DNA from: JAFASC01 sp034669525 | GTDB lineage: Bacteria; Pseudomonadota; Alphaproteobacteria; Rhizobiales; Beijerinckiaceae | DNA: 23,409 nucleotides | Assembly: GCA_034669525.1 (NCBI GenBank) | Contig: JAXDNH010000022.1 | Span: 1 to 23,409 of the forward strand | Direction: 5' to 3' | Shown here: piece after piece, positions 1 to 8,184 of the stretch | Layout of the letters: every line of letters begins with the position of its first letter | Position numbering within the stretch: the first letter of the stretch is position 1 | Made by a program: the position numbers and the translations under genes | The notes under the pieces: model-generated | Databases searched by the model: none | Told to the model about the DNA's origin: nothing | The model's input: only the letters and a program-made list of their open reading frames with translations

Positions 1-363
1 AGCTGATCCCGAACGGTAAAGTCCCATCAGTTTGGTATTTGCAGAGGGATCAAGCTCCGTCTCGATTTCCAGTTCGAAAGCGGTCTCGGGCGGTTCGGCG
101 AGCGTGAATTTGTCAGGTGTGACAGCATATCTCGACGGTTCGAGCGATTGCCCGTCAAGCGTAACGCCAAGAAGAACGAGCTCGTCTCCGTCGAGCGCCA
201 GGGGTACGCCGGCAGGGGCAGCAGGATTGCGGCGGAACGCGAGCCGGGAGGTTACGCGCGTCTTCCTGAGGTCGAGCCTGATGTCGAGGTTAACCCGATC
301 GATGAGAAAATCGGGCGGCCTATAATCGGCAAGTCGAACAAGCCGCGGATCTTCAGTTCGCAT
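1..363 (-). CDS. pepN: Aminopeptidase N, N-terminal fragment (cut by window edge)
   Basis: The minus strand is open from an ATG at 363 to the left edge, giving 121 codons in frame. The translation begins MRTEDPRLVRLADYRPPDFL and continues through a beta-rich segment to NTKLMGLYRSGS. This matches the N-terminal domain of bacterial (E. coli-type) PepN, where the equivalent landmarks are YRAPDY near the start and NTALEGLYQSG near residue 115. PepN is a cytosolic M1-family zinc metallopeptidase that removes N-terminal residues from peptides. The HExxH zinc site lies beyond the edge, so catalytic competence cannot be judged. GAGG lies four bases upstream of the ATG and supports this start. The gene is divergent from the cupin gene; the 125-bp gap must hold both promoters. 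Identification rests on remembered family sequence, but the landmark match is strong. Confidence 0.88.
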   Translation of the reverse strand, partial: MRTEDPRLVRLADYRPPDFLIDRVNLDIRLDLRKTRVTSRLAFRRNPAAPAGVPLALDGDELVLLGVTLDGQSLEPSRYAVTPDKFTLAEPPETAFELEIETELDPSANTKLMGLYRSGSA

Positions 364-488
364 AGGGCCTCATGGTGCGGTCAGCTTTGCCGGATCATAA
401 GCATTGGCGGCCGCTTCGGCCAACTGCACTATATATGGTCGTCAATTCAGCAGCCGCACGCGGTTCAGGAGGTAGCGAGGAGAGCATA

Positions 489-1013
489 ATGTCCGAGAAA
501 GGACCAGCCGGAGGATCGACCGAGCTTCGCCGCTTTGAGGATGACGGCCGGATTCCGAACAATCCAAGGCTTTCGCTAGTCATCTATCGGCTCGCGTTGC
601 CTGCATCAGACCATCTTGCAAAGGACTTCGAGAAGTGTTTTTCCAAGAATGGTTGGACCAACAGCTGGCGCGACGGAATTTTCGATTACCATCATTTTCA
701 CAGCAACACGCATGAGGTTCTCGGTGTTGCCCAAGGAGAGGCGCGCGTCTCTTTCGGTGGCGAGGCCGGTGACGTCCTGGCAGTGAGCGCCGGCGACGTG
801 GCGATTCTGCCAGCGGGCACGGGACATAAATGCGAATCCGCCAGCGACGATTTTCTTGTGGTCGGCGCCTACCCCGATGGACGCGATTACGACATCTGCC
901 GCGGCGATCCGGCGGAGCATGATCGCGCGGTCGCTCGCATCGCAGGCGTGCCGCTGCCGAAGAAACACCCGATCTTCGGCAAGAGCGGTGTTGTCGTCTG
1001 GCAGCAGCGTTGA
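489..1013 (+). CDS. YjlB-like cupin-domain protein
   Basis: This encodes a 174-aa single-domain protein. Its N-terminus has DDGRIPNNPRLSLVIYR, typical of the YjlB family (related to B. subtilis YjlB). Cupin motif 1 is seen as HFHSNTHE (His69, His71, His75, Glu76) and motif 2 as ILPAGTGHKC (His113), so a metal-binding beta-barrel is expected. The reaction is unknown; YjlB proteins have no settled function. The frame is open further upstream to an ATG at 372. I prefer 489 because GGAGG/GAGGAG motifs sit just before it and the upstream residues look non-coding. The C-terminus (PKKHPIFGKSGVVVWQQR) is also family-like. It is probably cytosolic, since no signal peptide is visible, and is likely monocistronic, divergent from pepN. 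Confidence 0.85.
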   Translation: MSEKGPAGGSTELRRFEDDGRIPNNPRLSLVIYRLALPASDHLAKDFEKCFSKNGWTNSWRDGIFDYHHFHSNTHEVLGVAQGEARVSFGGEAGDVLAVSAGDVAILPAGTGHKCESASDDFLVVGAYPDGRDYDICRGDPAEHDRAVARIAGVPLPKKHPIFGKSGVVVWQQR

Positions 1014-1066
1014 GCCTTGTGCCACTCCGCACAGAAAGAGCGCTGCTGCAAGCCTAGAACAGCGTC

Positions 1067-1354
1067 ATGTCGCGCCTTCGCCTCGCCTATATCGCTCTCC
1101 TCGCCGCTTCCATCGCTCTGCGGCTCGCATTCGCCTACCCCCATGCGAACGCGTCCGATCAGCTGCAGATCGCGAACAGGTCCGGCAATTCCACCGCAGC
1201 GCAGGCCGAATTGAGCACGCAAGATCCTGAGTTGGCCCCCCTGATCACCGGCCGCAGCGTAGCGGCACCGACGCCTCAGGCGAGTGACGGAATTGCGGTT
1301 GCCGAGCGGCGACTGCACGACGGCGTCGGTGCCGCCGGGTTTGTCCGCCGCTGA
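1067..1354 (+). CDS. Small putative secreted protein, uncharacterised
   Basis: This 95-aa reading frame starts with a plausible Sec signal peptide: MSRLR, a hydrophobic stretch of about 17 residues, then FAYPHANA. The remainder is polar and alanine-rich without a recognisable domain. No good Shine-Dalgarno sequence precedes the ATG. The frame ends three bases before the stop of the convergent CDF gene, a close fit that mildly supports it being real. I recognise no family. It could be a chance open frame in GC-rich DNA; the competing frames on both strands look less protein-like because they are Arg/Ser/Cys-rich. Confidence 0.4.
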   Translation: MSRLRLAYIALLAASIALRLAFAYPHANASDQLQIANRSGNSTAAQAELSTQDPELAPLITGRSVAAPTPQASDGIAVAERRLHDGVGAAGFVRR

Positions 1355-1357
1355 GTT

Positions 1358-2737
1358 TCAATTTCGCAATGGCTCCGCATGACCGACGACGCGGGTGACT
1401 CCTGGAACGTCGGCGCGCAGTTTGTGATCGAGATCGTCGACCGCTTCGTGCACCGCAATCACGGAAAGATTAGGCTCGACGCGGCAATGGTAATTGACGA
1501 CCAGACCGACAGGCGTTTCGCGCACACGCACGCTGTGCACGTCGGAAATCGTGCCGCCCTCCGCCGCCCGCCGTTTTAGTGCAGAGAGAATGTGTTCGGT
1601 TGTTGCGGGATTGACATCACGTCCCGTGAGTTCCTGCGTTTCCAGCGGCTCGATGTGACTTTCGACTTCGATAGAGCCGCCAAGCTCCTTCTCAAGCGCC
1701 GTTTCGAGATCGGTGGCGATTTCATGCGCCTTGCCGTGCGGCATGCGGCCATCGAGCTCGATATCGAAACTTACGGAGCGGCGGCCGCCGATCTCCTGAA
1801 TGGTGACGTGATGGATCGGCAGCCTTCGCCGCGCTGACACAAGGAGCACGCGTTGCAGCACCGTCTCGTCGTCAAGTGCGACCGGCGTTGCGGTGACGGT
1901 GAGATTTGAATCGGGGAAAGCGCGCCCCGCGGCGTTTCGCACGGCTTCGCGGATCGCACTCACCCGCTCGATCGACGATGTACGCGCGACGCCGATATCG
2001 ACCTCACCGAGAATTTCTGCGCCAGCCGGGCGCAATTTGATGTGCTCGACCGATTCGACGCCGGGCACCCGGCCGACAATTCGTTCCAGCCGGCCGGCCA
2101 TTCCTTCCGGTGCTCTGTCGAGAAGCGTGTCGATCGTGCGGCGTGCGAGCCGCACCCCCGCAATCGCGATGAAGGCGGCGACGCCGAACGCCGCAAATGT
2201 GTCGCCCTGGGGATAGCCGAGCCGCGCGGCGATCAATCCGATCAGCACAAGCATCGAGGCGACGAAGTCGCTGGAAAAGTGGAGCGCATCCGCCGCGAGT
2301 GCATCGCTCTTGGTTTCGCGCGCGATTTTCGACAGGCCGCGCCAGCGCGTAATATCGACGAGGATCGACACGACAAGAACGGCAAGCACCGGCCAGCTCG
2401 CATCGACTTGAGCGTGCCCCACGCCGAGACGGCGTATCGCCTCGATGACAACGAAAGCAGCGAGGGCGATCAGGAATCCCGTTTCGCAGAGCGCGGCGAG
2501 CGCCTCGAACTTGCCATGCCCGTAATGGTGCTCTTCGTCGGCCGGTTTGCCCGCGACGCGCACGGCGAAATAGGTGACGATGGTCGCGCCGGTGTCGAGG
2601 AAGGAATGGCCAGCTTCCGACAGAAGCGCCAGTGAGCCGGAGAAGAGGCCGGCGACGAACTTGGCGAGCGTCAGCGCGGCGCTGGCGAAGATCGATGCGA
2701 GCGCGGCCCTCCGTTTCAGCGCATGGGTGTCGGACAC
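1358..2737 (-). CDS. Cation diffusion facilitator (CDF) metal exporter with extended C-terminal region
   Basis: CDF proteins export divalent metals (Zn, Fe, Mn, Co) across the inner membrane using the proton gradient. Numbered from the preferred start, TM2 carries the metal-site motif HSFLD (44-48) and TM5 carries HFSSD (153-157); HHYGHGKFE (70-78) is the typical TM2-TM3 loop. An H-x3-D motif in both helices suggests zinc-type specificity, which is inference. After the six membrane segments (to about residue 205) comes roughly 255 aa of cytoplasmic tail, whereas ordinary CDFs of about 300 aa have one ferredoxin-like dimerisation domain. The tail can be read as three such units. The frame extends to a TTG at 2788, but I prefer GTG at 2737: GGAG lies six bases upstream and the extra residues (ETHIHLATG) are not CDF-like. 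It is divergent from the glyoxalase gene. Confidence 0.88.
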   Translation of the reverse strand: MSDTHALKRRAALASIFASAALTLAKFVAGLFSGSLALLSEAGHSFLDTGATIVTYFAVRVAGKPADEEHHYGHGKFEALAALCETGFLIALAAFVVIEAIRRLGVGHAQVDASWPVLAVLVVSILVDITRWRGLSKIARETKSDALAADALHFSSDFVASMLVLIGLIAARLGYPQGDTFAAFGVAAFIAIAGVRLARRTIDTLLDRAPEGMAGRLERIVGRVPGVESVEHIKLRPAGAEILGEVDIGVARTSSIERVSAIREAVRNAAGRAFPDSNLTVTATPVALDDETVLQRVLLVSARRRLPIHHVTIQEIGGRRSVSFDIELDGRMPHGKAHEIATDLETALEKELGGSIEVESHIEPLETQELTGRDVNPATTEHILSALKRRAAEGGTISDVHSVRVRETPVGLVVNYHCRVEPNLSVIAVHEAVDDLDHKLRADVPGVTRVVGHAEPLRN

Positions 2738-2871
2738 TTTCCACTCCGCGGAATGCGCCCCTGTAGCAAGATGGATGTGGGTTTCCAATCGCCGCGGAGT
2801 CGCACCGCAGTAGCGGACGCGCCGAATGATGGGCTAGAAGGCGCCTTGCCCTGCCGGCTCCGGAGACCGCA

Positions 2872-3312
2872 ATGGAATACCTGCACACGATGATCCGCGT
2901 AAGCGATCTCGATCAGTCGCTCGACTTCTTCGTCAAGAAATTCGGCCTCGTCGAAGTGCGGCGTGTCGAAAATGAAAAGGGACGCTACACGCTGGTCTTT
3001 CTTGCGGCGCCTGACGATGCCGAGCGCGCCAAGGAGGCGAAAGCGCCGCTGGTCGAACTCACCTACAACTGGGACCCCGAAGTTTACACCGGTGGCCGCA
3101 ACTTCGGTCATCTCGCCTATCGCGTCGACGACATCTATGCGCTTTGCAAGAAGCTGATGGATCAGGGCGTCACGATCAATCGTCCGCCGCGCGACGGCAA
3201 TATGGCGTTCATCCGCACGCCTGACGGGATTTCGATCGAGCTTCTGCAGAAGGGCAGCCCGAAACCGCCGCAGGAACCCTGGGCGTCGATGCCGAATACC
3301 GGGAGCTGGTAG
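2872..3312 (+). CDS. gloA: Glyoxalase I (lactoylglutathione lyase)
   Basis: This enzyme isomerises the hemithioacetal of methylglyoxal and glutathione to S-lactoylglutathione in the cytosol. The 146-aa protein aligns end to end with E. coli GloA: MEYLHTMIRVSDLDQSLDFF at the start, VELTYNW in the middle, NFGHLAYRVDD and TPDGISIELLQ near the end. The four metal ligands expected of the family are His5, Glu62, His80 and Glu123. The short length fits the nickel/cobalt-type bacterial enzyme rather than the longer zinc type. A Pro-rich C-terminal tail (about residues 128-146) extends beyond E. coli GloA. The amidase gene begins four bases after the stop, so the two are almost certainly cotranscribed. 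Confidence 0.92.
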   Translation: MEYLHTMIRVSDLDQSLDFFVKKFGLVEVRRVENEKGRYTLVFLAAPDDAERAKEAKAPLVELTYNWDPEVYTGGRNFGHLAYRVDDIYALCKKLMDQGVTINRPPRDGNMAFIRTPDGISIELLQKGSPKPPQEPWASMPNTGSW

Positions 3313-3316
3313 CGGC

Positions 3317-4615
3317 ATGGCTTCATCCAGCCGCGAACGGATAGAGGCGGCGCTCGCGCGCATCAACGATCCGAAAGGGGAGGGGAGCCGCGCCTTCCGC
3401 AAGCTCTACGTTGAGGAAGCGCGCGCGGCCGCCGCTGCCGCCGATGCGCGGGCGAAATACGGCCACCCCTTAGGGCCGCTCGACGGGCGCATCGTATCGA
3501 TCAAAGACCTGTTCGACGTCGCTGGCGAGCCGACGACCGGCGGCGCCAAAGTCTACCAGAACGCCCCGCCGGCAAAGGCCGATGCGCCGGCGATCCAGAG
3601 GCTCCGCGCGGCCGGTGTGGTCATCGTCGGCAAAACCAACATGACCGAGTTCGCCTTTTCCGGCATCGGCATGAACCCCCACTATGGTACGCCCGGCAAC
3701 CCAGCCGATCGCAGCCGGGTGCCAGGTGGCTCGTCCTCCGGCGCTGCGGTCGCGCTGGCCGATGGGATGTGTGAGATTTCCATCGGATCCGATACGGGCG
3801 GGTCGGTGCGGGTGCCGGCCGCGTTTTGCGGCGTCACCGGCTTCAAGCCGACGCAGTGCCGCGTGCCGCGCACGGGTGCGATGGCGCTGTCACTCACCCT
3901 CGATTCCGTTGGGCCGCTGACGAGATCGGTCGCTGACGCGGCGGCAACCGACGCGATTCTCGCCGGGGAGATGCCCGCAAAGCTCCCTCCTCGGGAGCCA
4001 TCAGGTCTTCGCCTTGCCATCGCGCGTGGCCGCCTTCTCAGCGGGCTGGATCCGGCGGTCGAGGCCGCCTTCGACCGGGCAGTCTCCCTGCTAACTCGGG
4101 CCGGCGCGCGGATCGTGGACATCGACATCGAGCCGCTGCTCGACGAACTCGATCGGATTCACGCGATCGGCTCGATTTCCGCAGTCGAGGCGGCTTACGT
4201 CCATCGGGATGTGCTCGCAAACCGCGCAAAGGACATCGACCAGCGCGTCGTGCGCCGCATCGAGGCCGGGAGCAACGTCTCGGGTGCCGATTATGTGCGG
4301 ATGATCGAATTGCGCCGCGCGGCCGTCGAGAAAGCAGCTGAACAATTCGCGCCTTACGACGCGATCATCCTGCCGACCACGGCTTTGGTTGCGCCAGTGG
4401 TCGAAGAGCTGGCGCGGGATGACGAACTGTTTGCGCGCGTCAACCTTCAGGTCTTGCGCAATACCACGGTGTTCAACCTGCTCGATTGCTGCGGGCTCTC
4501 GCTACCGATCCCGGATGCGGGTCCATTGCCGGTCGGCTTCATGATGATGGGGGCGCGCGGAAGCGATGCCAATGTTCTCGCCGCGGCCGCCGCGGTCGAG
4601 AAGCTGTTCACATAA
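3317..4615 (+). CDS. Amidase-signature family hydrolase
   Basis: This 432-aa protein has the full Ser-cisSer-Lys catalytic triad of the amidase-signature family: Lys63 in VSIKDLFD, the bridging Ser139 in PGGSSSG, and nucleophile Ser163 in GSDTGGSVRVPA. The C-terminal part has the usual YDAIILPTT. Family members hydrolyse varied amides (aryl or alkyl amides, indole acetamide, Glu-tRNA(Gln) in GatA). It lies apart from gatC/gatB and is shorter than typical GatA, so I call it a general amidase with unknown substrate. The start codon is four bases after the gloA stop; GGGAG inside the end of gloA is a somewhat distant ribosome site. The pairing with glyoxalase I suggests cotranscription but not an obvious shared pathway. 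Confidence 0.9.
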   Translation: MASSSRERIEAALARINDPKGEGSRAFRKLYVEEARAAAAAADARAKYGHPLGPLDGRIVSIKDLFDVAGEPTTGGAKVYQNAPPAKADAPAIQRLRAAGVVIVGKTNMTEFAFSGIGMNPHYGTPGNPADRSRVPGGSSSGAAVALADGMCEISIGSDTGGSVRVPAAFCGVTGFKPTQCRVPRTGAMALSLTLDSVGPLTRSVADAAATDAILAGEMPAKLPPREPSGLRLAIARGRLLSGLDPAVEAAFDRAVSLLTRAGARIVDIDIEPLLDELDRIHAIGSISAVEAAYVHRDVLANRAKDIDQRVVRRIEAGSNVSGADYVRMIELRRAAVEKAAEQFAPYDAIILPTTALVAPVVEELARDDELFARVNLQVLRNTTVFNLLDCCGLSLPIPDAGPLPVGFMMMGARGSDANVLAAAAAVEKLFT

Positions 4616-4616
4616 A

Positions 4617-4648
4617 CAAAAAGAGCGCGCTCGAAAGAACGCGCCCTT
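4617..4648 (-). terminator. Rho-independent terminator after the Tat-signal peptide gene
   Basis: A stem pairs 4621-4629 with 4640-4648 (8 of 9 pairs, GC-rich, 10-base loop). Read on the minus strand it is followed by five T residues, so it terminates the gene at 4675-4989. It also lies directly after the convergent amidase stop and may act in both directions, although the plus-strand T-tail is poor. Confidence 0.7.
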
Positions 4649-4674
4649 CATTACTCAGCCTCGGTTGATGCGCC

Positions 4675-4989
4675 TCACCACCACCAACGGCGGCGACGCC
4701 AACCCCAACCATAGTAGCGTCGGCGCCAATAGTGCCGACGATAGCCCCAGCGGCGATAACCCCAACGGCGATAGCCCCAGCGGCGGCGGCGCCAACGCCA
4801 GTAAACGTTCTCGATCTTGGCGTCCGCAATATCTTCCGGTGTCGCGATTGCAGCGGCCGGTGCTTCGCCGGGCTTCGGCCCGGTTTGCGGCATCGGCGCC
4901 ATCGGCATTGCCTCGGCGGGCAGGGTAGCCAAAGCGGCGGCTGCCCCTGTGACGCCGAGCGCTACTTTCAAGAAACCACGTCTATCCAT
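4675..4989 (-). CDS. Tat-signal peptide protein with Arg/Trp/Tyr/Gly-only tail
   Basis: This encodes 104 aa. The start MDRRGFLK followed by an Ala/Leu-rich segment (about 9-28) is a twin-arginine export signal. A Pro/Ala-rich linker and an acidic patch (PEDIADAKIEN, 51-61) lead into residues 63-104. Those last 42 residues contain only Arg (18), Trp (11), Tyr (7), Gly (5) and one His. Within them RRWGY is repeated three times in tandem (69-83), encoded by near-identical 15-bp units at 4741-4785. GGAGG five bases before the ATG at 4989 fixes the start; an open frame further upstream is not needed. No function is known to me. A strongly cationic aromatic tail could bind lipopolysaccharide, membranes, cell wall or nucleic acid, which is inference. 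A terminator lies just downstream, so it is probably monocistronic. Confidence 0.75.
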   Translation of the reverse strand: MDRRGFLKVALGVTGAAAALATLPAEAMPMAPMPQTGPKPGEAPAAAIATPEDIADAKIENVYWRWRRRRWGYRRWGYRRWGYRRHYWRRRYYGWGWRRRRWWW

Positions 4990-5162
4990 TGGATCCTCCG
5001 GTCCTCGAACAACGGCCCCCTCTCGTCCCACGTGCCGAGACGAGATTAATCTTGGGCAGAAGCACTGGCTTGGCAAGCGCTTTGAAAGCCCGCGACCAAA
5101 ATTGGTGAATCGCGTGCTATCTCCGGCCGGCCGGCAACCTATTCCCTAGTCATTTCGTTCGG

Positions 5163-5192
5163 TTGACAAGTCCCGGCACCGTGTTGTGTGTT
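5163..5192 (+). promoter_or_regulatory. Possible sigma-70-type promoter of the TRAP operon
   Basis: A perfect TTGACA lies at 5163-5168. The hexamer at 5187-5192, 18 bases away, matches TATAAT at only three of six positions. It is the best candidate I see in the 245-bp gap between the divergent Tat-peptide gene and dctP. Confidence 0.25.
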
Positions 5193-5234
5193 GACCGCAA
5201 TGCTCGGACTACTTGAGCAAATCGGGAGGATTCT

Positions 5235-6260
5235 ATGCTATCACGTCGCCACATCCTCGCGGGTGCCATCGCCGCACCGGCATTGCTCAAGGCCTCGCGC
5301 GGCCAAGCCGCCCAGACGCTGAAAATCTCGCACCAATTCCCGGGCGGCACGATCGATGAAGGCGATTTCCGCGACCGTCTTTGCCGGAAATTCGCGCAGG
5401 AAATATCCAAGCGCACAAACGGTGCCCTCGTCGGGGAGGTCTATCCCAACGCGTCGCTGATGAAGACCAATGCGCAATTCTCCGCCCTGCGAAAGGGCGC
5501 GCTCGATATGAGTCTTTATCCCATGCCCTATGCCGGCGGCGAGTTGCAGGAGCTCAACATCGGCCTCATGCCATGCCTCGTCTCCTCCTATAGCCAAGGT
5601 ACGGCGTGGAAGAATGCGGAGGTCGGCCGCGAGCTCACGAAGCTCCTCGGCGAAAAAGGCATCGTGATGGTCTCCTGGATTTGGCAGGCTGGCGGCTGTG
5701 TCAGCCGGGCGCAGAAGCTGGTCGGTCCCGAAGACGCCAAGGGCCAGAAAGTGCGCGGCGGCTCGCGTGAAATGGACATGATGTTCAAGCAGGCCGGTGC
5801 CTCCGTCATCTCGATGCCGTCGAACGAAGTCTATGCGGCAATGCAAACCGGCGCTGCAGATGCGGCGGTCACATCCTCGACGAGCCTCATCTCCTTCCGG
5901 CTGGAAGAACTGTCGAAGCACCTGACGGCGGGAAAGGGTAAATCCTACTGGTTCATGTGCGAGCCGTTGATGATGTCGAAGGCCGTCTTCGACGCGCTGC
6001 CAAAGGATCAGCAAAACGCCGTCATGGAAGTCGGCGCCTCGCTCGAGGCGTTTGGCACTGAGGCCGCCAAGGCCGACGACGAAAGCGTCATCAAGGTCTA
6101 CAAAGCGAAGGGCGCCGAGGTTCACGACCTCGATGATGCGGTGATCGCCAAGTGGCGCGATCTCGCACGCGAAAGTGCTTGGAAGGATTATTCCGCGAAA
6201 TCCGAGACGAATGCCCGTCTCATGAAGCTCGCCGTCGAGGTCGCCGAGAAGACTGCCTGA
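5235..6260 (+). CDS. dctP: TRAP transporter solute-binding protein (DctP family)
   Basis: This is the periplasmic binding component of a tripartite ATP-independent transporter, which uses the sodium or proton gradient to import carboxylates and related acids. The 341-aa protein starts with a signal peptide containing RRHIL (Tat-like) and a cleavage-like site near RGQAAQ. The mature domain shows the DctP signature region around 164-206, including GQKVR; Arg174 there is the residue that normally salt-bridges the substrate carboxylate. GGGAGG five bases before the ATG is an excellent ribosome site. It is first of three genes; dctQ starts two bases after its stop. The ligand cannot be told from sequence by eye. 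The symbol denotes the family, not C4-dicarboxylate specificity. Confidence 0.9.
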   Translation: MLSRRHILAGAIAAPALLKASRGQAAQTLKISHQFPGGTIDEGDFRDRLCRKFAQEISKRTNGALVGEVYPNASLMKTNAQFSALRKGALDMSLYPMPYAGGELQELNIGLMPCLVSSYSQGTAWKNAEVGRELTKLLGEKGIVMVSWIWQAGGCVSRAQKLVGPEDAKGQKVRGGSREMDMMFKQAGASVISMPSNEVYAAMQTGAADAAVTSSTSLISFRLEELSKHLTAGKGKSYWFMCEPLMMSKAVFDALPKDQQNAVMEVGASLEAFGTEAAKADDESVIKVYKAKGAEVHDLDDAVIAKWRDLARESAWKDYSAKSETNARLMKLAVEVAEKTA

Positions 6261-6262
6261 CA

Positions 6263-6826
6263 ATGCTGCATCAGGGCGATGCTGCTCTCGACATAAAGGC
6301 ATCGCCGGTCCCACAACGCCCGGCGACACCGGCGATCGCGTTGATGCAGCGGATGCTCGACGGCATCCACCGCATCGTTGTCGCCGCGGCATCCTTGGCG
6401 CTCGTGGCTGCGGCTGTTGTGCTGAGCGAGAGCGTTCTCGTCCGATATCTCTATCGCTCCTCGAATGATTGGCAGGACGAGACCAGCGTTATGCTGCTTG
6501 TCGGCGCGATTTTCATGTCGGCGGCTTACGTGCAGTCGGTGCGCGGCCACGTCGCCATAGAGGCGGTGGCCGAACTCCTGTCGCCGGCGACCGAGTGGTG
6601 GCGGGTTCTGTTCGCGGATGGCGTAAGCGCCGCTTTTTGCATTTTTTTTGCCTGGAAAGCGTGGACGTTGACGCATGAGGCGTGGGTCGACGGCCAGGAA
6701 ATGGCTTCCACGCTCGCAAGTCCGTTGTGGATTCCCTATTCATTGATGGCAGCGGGTATGACGCTGCTCGGCTTGCAGATCGCGGTGCAGATCCTCGCGG
6801 CAATCTTCGACAGGCCTGCCCGATGA
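6263..6826 (+). CDS. dctQ: TRAP transporter small permease (DctQ family)
   Basis: This 187-aa integral membrane protein has a polar N-terminal extension of about 35 residues followed by four predicted membrane segments, as in DctQ subunits. The NDWQDETSVMLLVGAIFMSAAY segment is the typical DctQ region (W.dE....l). It joins DctM to form the membrane translocator. The start at 6263 is chosen because it follows the dctP stop by two bases, suggesting coupled translation; a later start inside MQRMLDGIHR is possible. Its end overlaps dctM by four bases. Confidence 0.85.
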   Translation: MLHQGDAALDIKASPVPQRPATPAIALMQRMLDGIHRIVVAAASLALVAAAVVLSESVLVRYLYRSSNDWQDETSVMLLVGAIFMSAAYVQSVRGHVAIEAVAELLSPATEWWRVLFADGVSAAFCIFFAWKAWTLTHEAWVDGQEMASTLASPLWIPYSLMAAGMTLLGLQIAVQILAAIFDRPAR

Positions 6827-8172
6827 ACACGCTTAGCATCGGCCTGCTTTATGGTGGTGCGACGATCGCCGTCATGTTCGCCGGCATCCCGATCGCATTT
6901 GCGCTCGGCACCGTCGCAATCATCTTCATGTTCTTCTTCATGCCGCATGCGTCGCTCGATACGGTGACGCAGAACGTCTATGAAGAAATGGCGTCGATCA
7001 CGCTGCTTTCGATTCCATTGTTCATTCTGAAAGGCGCCGCCATCGGTCGCTCGCGCGCGGGCGCCGACCTCTATTCCGCGCTGCATGTTTGGCTTTACCG
7101 AATTCCGGGCGGTCTCGGCATCGCCAATGTGTTCGCGTGTGGGCTCTTCGCCGCGATGGCGGGGTCCTCGCCAGCAACTTGCTCGGCGATCGGGTCGGCC
7201 GGCATTCCGGAAATGCGCAAGCGCGGCTACTCGCCTGGGTTCGCCGCCGGAATCATCGCGGCGGGCGGCACACTCGGCATTCTGCTACCGCCGTCGATCA
7301 CGATGATTCTCTATGCGGTGGCCTCGGAACAGTCGCTCGGCCGACTGTTCCTTTCCGGCATCACGCCGGGGCTGCTTCTCGTCAGTTTGTTCGCGCTCTA
7401 TGCGACGCTGCGGTACAGAACCGAGCGCCGCAGTGCCGTTCGCGATTTCGCGGCCCACGGGCGTACGTCGAGCCTGCTGTCGGAAGAACGATATACGCTG
7501 CGCGAAAAGTTCGCTTATGCGCCGCGCGTTCTCCCCTTTGTGCTTCTGCTAACCGGCGTGATGATCGCGCTTTACGGCGGCTACGCCACGCCGTCGGAGA
7601 CCGCCGGTCTTGGCGCGCTTCTCGCGCTCTTCCTGATCGCTCTCATTTATTTCGTCTGGAAGCCAACCGACCTGCAGCCGATCCTAGCCGCGACACTGCG
7701 CGAATCGACCATGCTGATGATGATCATCGGCATGTCGCTGCTTTATTCGTACGTCATGAGCTACCTGCACATCTCGCAATCGGCGGCGGAGACGATTGTT
7801 GCGGCGGGGTTCTCGCGCTGGATACTGCTCGCGATGATCCTTCTCTTCGTCGTGGTGCTCGGCTTTTTCCTGCCGCCGGTCTCGATCATCCTGATGACGG
7901 CCCCCATCATCCTGCCGCCGCTCAAAGCGGCCGGGTTTGATCTCATCTGGTTCGGCATCGTCATGACGATCGTGATGGAGCTTGGCCTCATTCATCCGCC
8001 GGTCGGCCTCAACATATTCGTGATCCGCAACATCGCACCGGACATTCCGCTCGGCGAAGTGATCTGGGGCATCATGCCGTTTGTCGGACTGATGATTTTC
8101 GCCGTCGTGCTGCTATGTCTCGTGCCGCAGATCGCGACGTGGTTGCCGGATGTCATCATGGGTCCTCGCTGA
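6823..8172 (+). CDS. dctM: TRAP transporter large permease (DctM family)
   Basis: This 449-aa protein is the main transport subunit of the TRAP system, with about a dozen hydrophobic segments. Family landmarks are IPLFILKGAAIGRS, the GSSPATCSAIGSAGIPEM stretch, LGILLPPSITMILYA and, near the C-terminus, ELGLIHPPVGLNIFVI. The ATG at 6823 overlaps the dctQ stop (ATGA), so the frame open upstream to 6682 should not be used. A polar cytoplasmic loop of about 35 residues (around 197-233) is mildly longer than usual. No regulator gene adjoins the operon. Confidence 0.92.
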   Translation: MNTLSIGLLYGGATIAVMFAGIPIAFALGTVAIIFMFFFMPHASLDTVTQNVYEEMASITLLSIPLFILKGAAIGRSRAGADLYSALHVWLYRIPGGLGIANVFACGLFAAMAGSSPATCSAIGSAGIPEMRKRGYSPGFAAGIIAAGGTLGILLPPSITMILYAVASEQSLGRLFLSGITPGLLLVSLFALYATLRYRTERRSAVRDFAAHGRTSSLLSEERYTLREKFAYAPRVLPFVLLLTGVMIALYGGYATPSETAGLGALLALFLIALIYFVWKPTDLQPILAATLRESTMLMMIIGMSLLYSYVMSYLHISQSAAETIVAAGFSRWILLAMILLFVVVLGFFLPPVSIILMTAPIILPPLKAAGFDLIWFGIVMTIVMELGLIHPPVGLNIFVIRNIAPDIPLGEVIWGIMPFVGLMIFAVVLLCLVPQIATWLPDVIMGPR

Positions 8173-8184
8173 CGCCCGTGAGCC

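Noticed and set aside
409..421. GGCCG-CTT-CGGCC hairpin in the pepN/cupin gap
   Set aside because: It is short, has no T-run and lies between divergent genes where a terminator is not expected; such palindromes are frequent in GC-rich DNA.
2004..2888. Minus-strand open frame of 294 codons overlapping the CDF gene
   Set aside because: It is very Arg-rich and lies in another frame of the same strand as the clear CDF protein, typical of a GC shadow.
5241..6392. Minus-strand open frame of 383 codons opposite dctP
   Set aside because: DctP has a signal peptide, ribosome site and family motifs; the antisense frame is a shadow caused by high GC at third codon positions.
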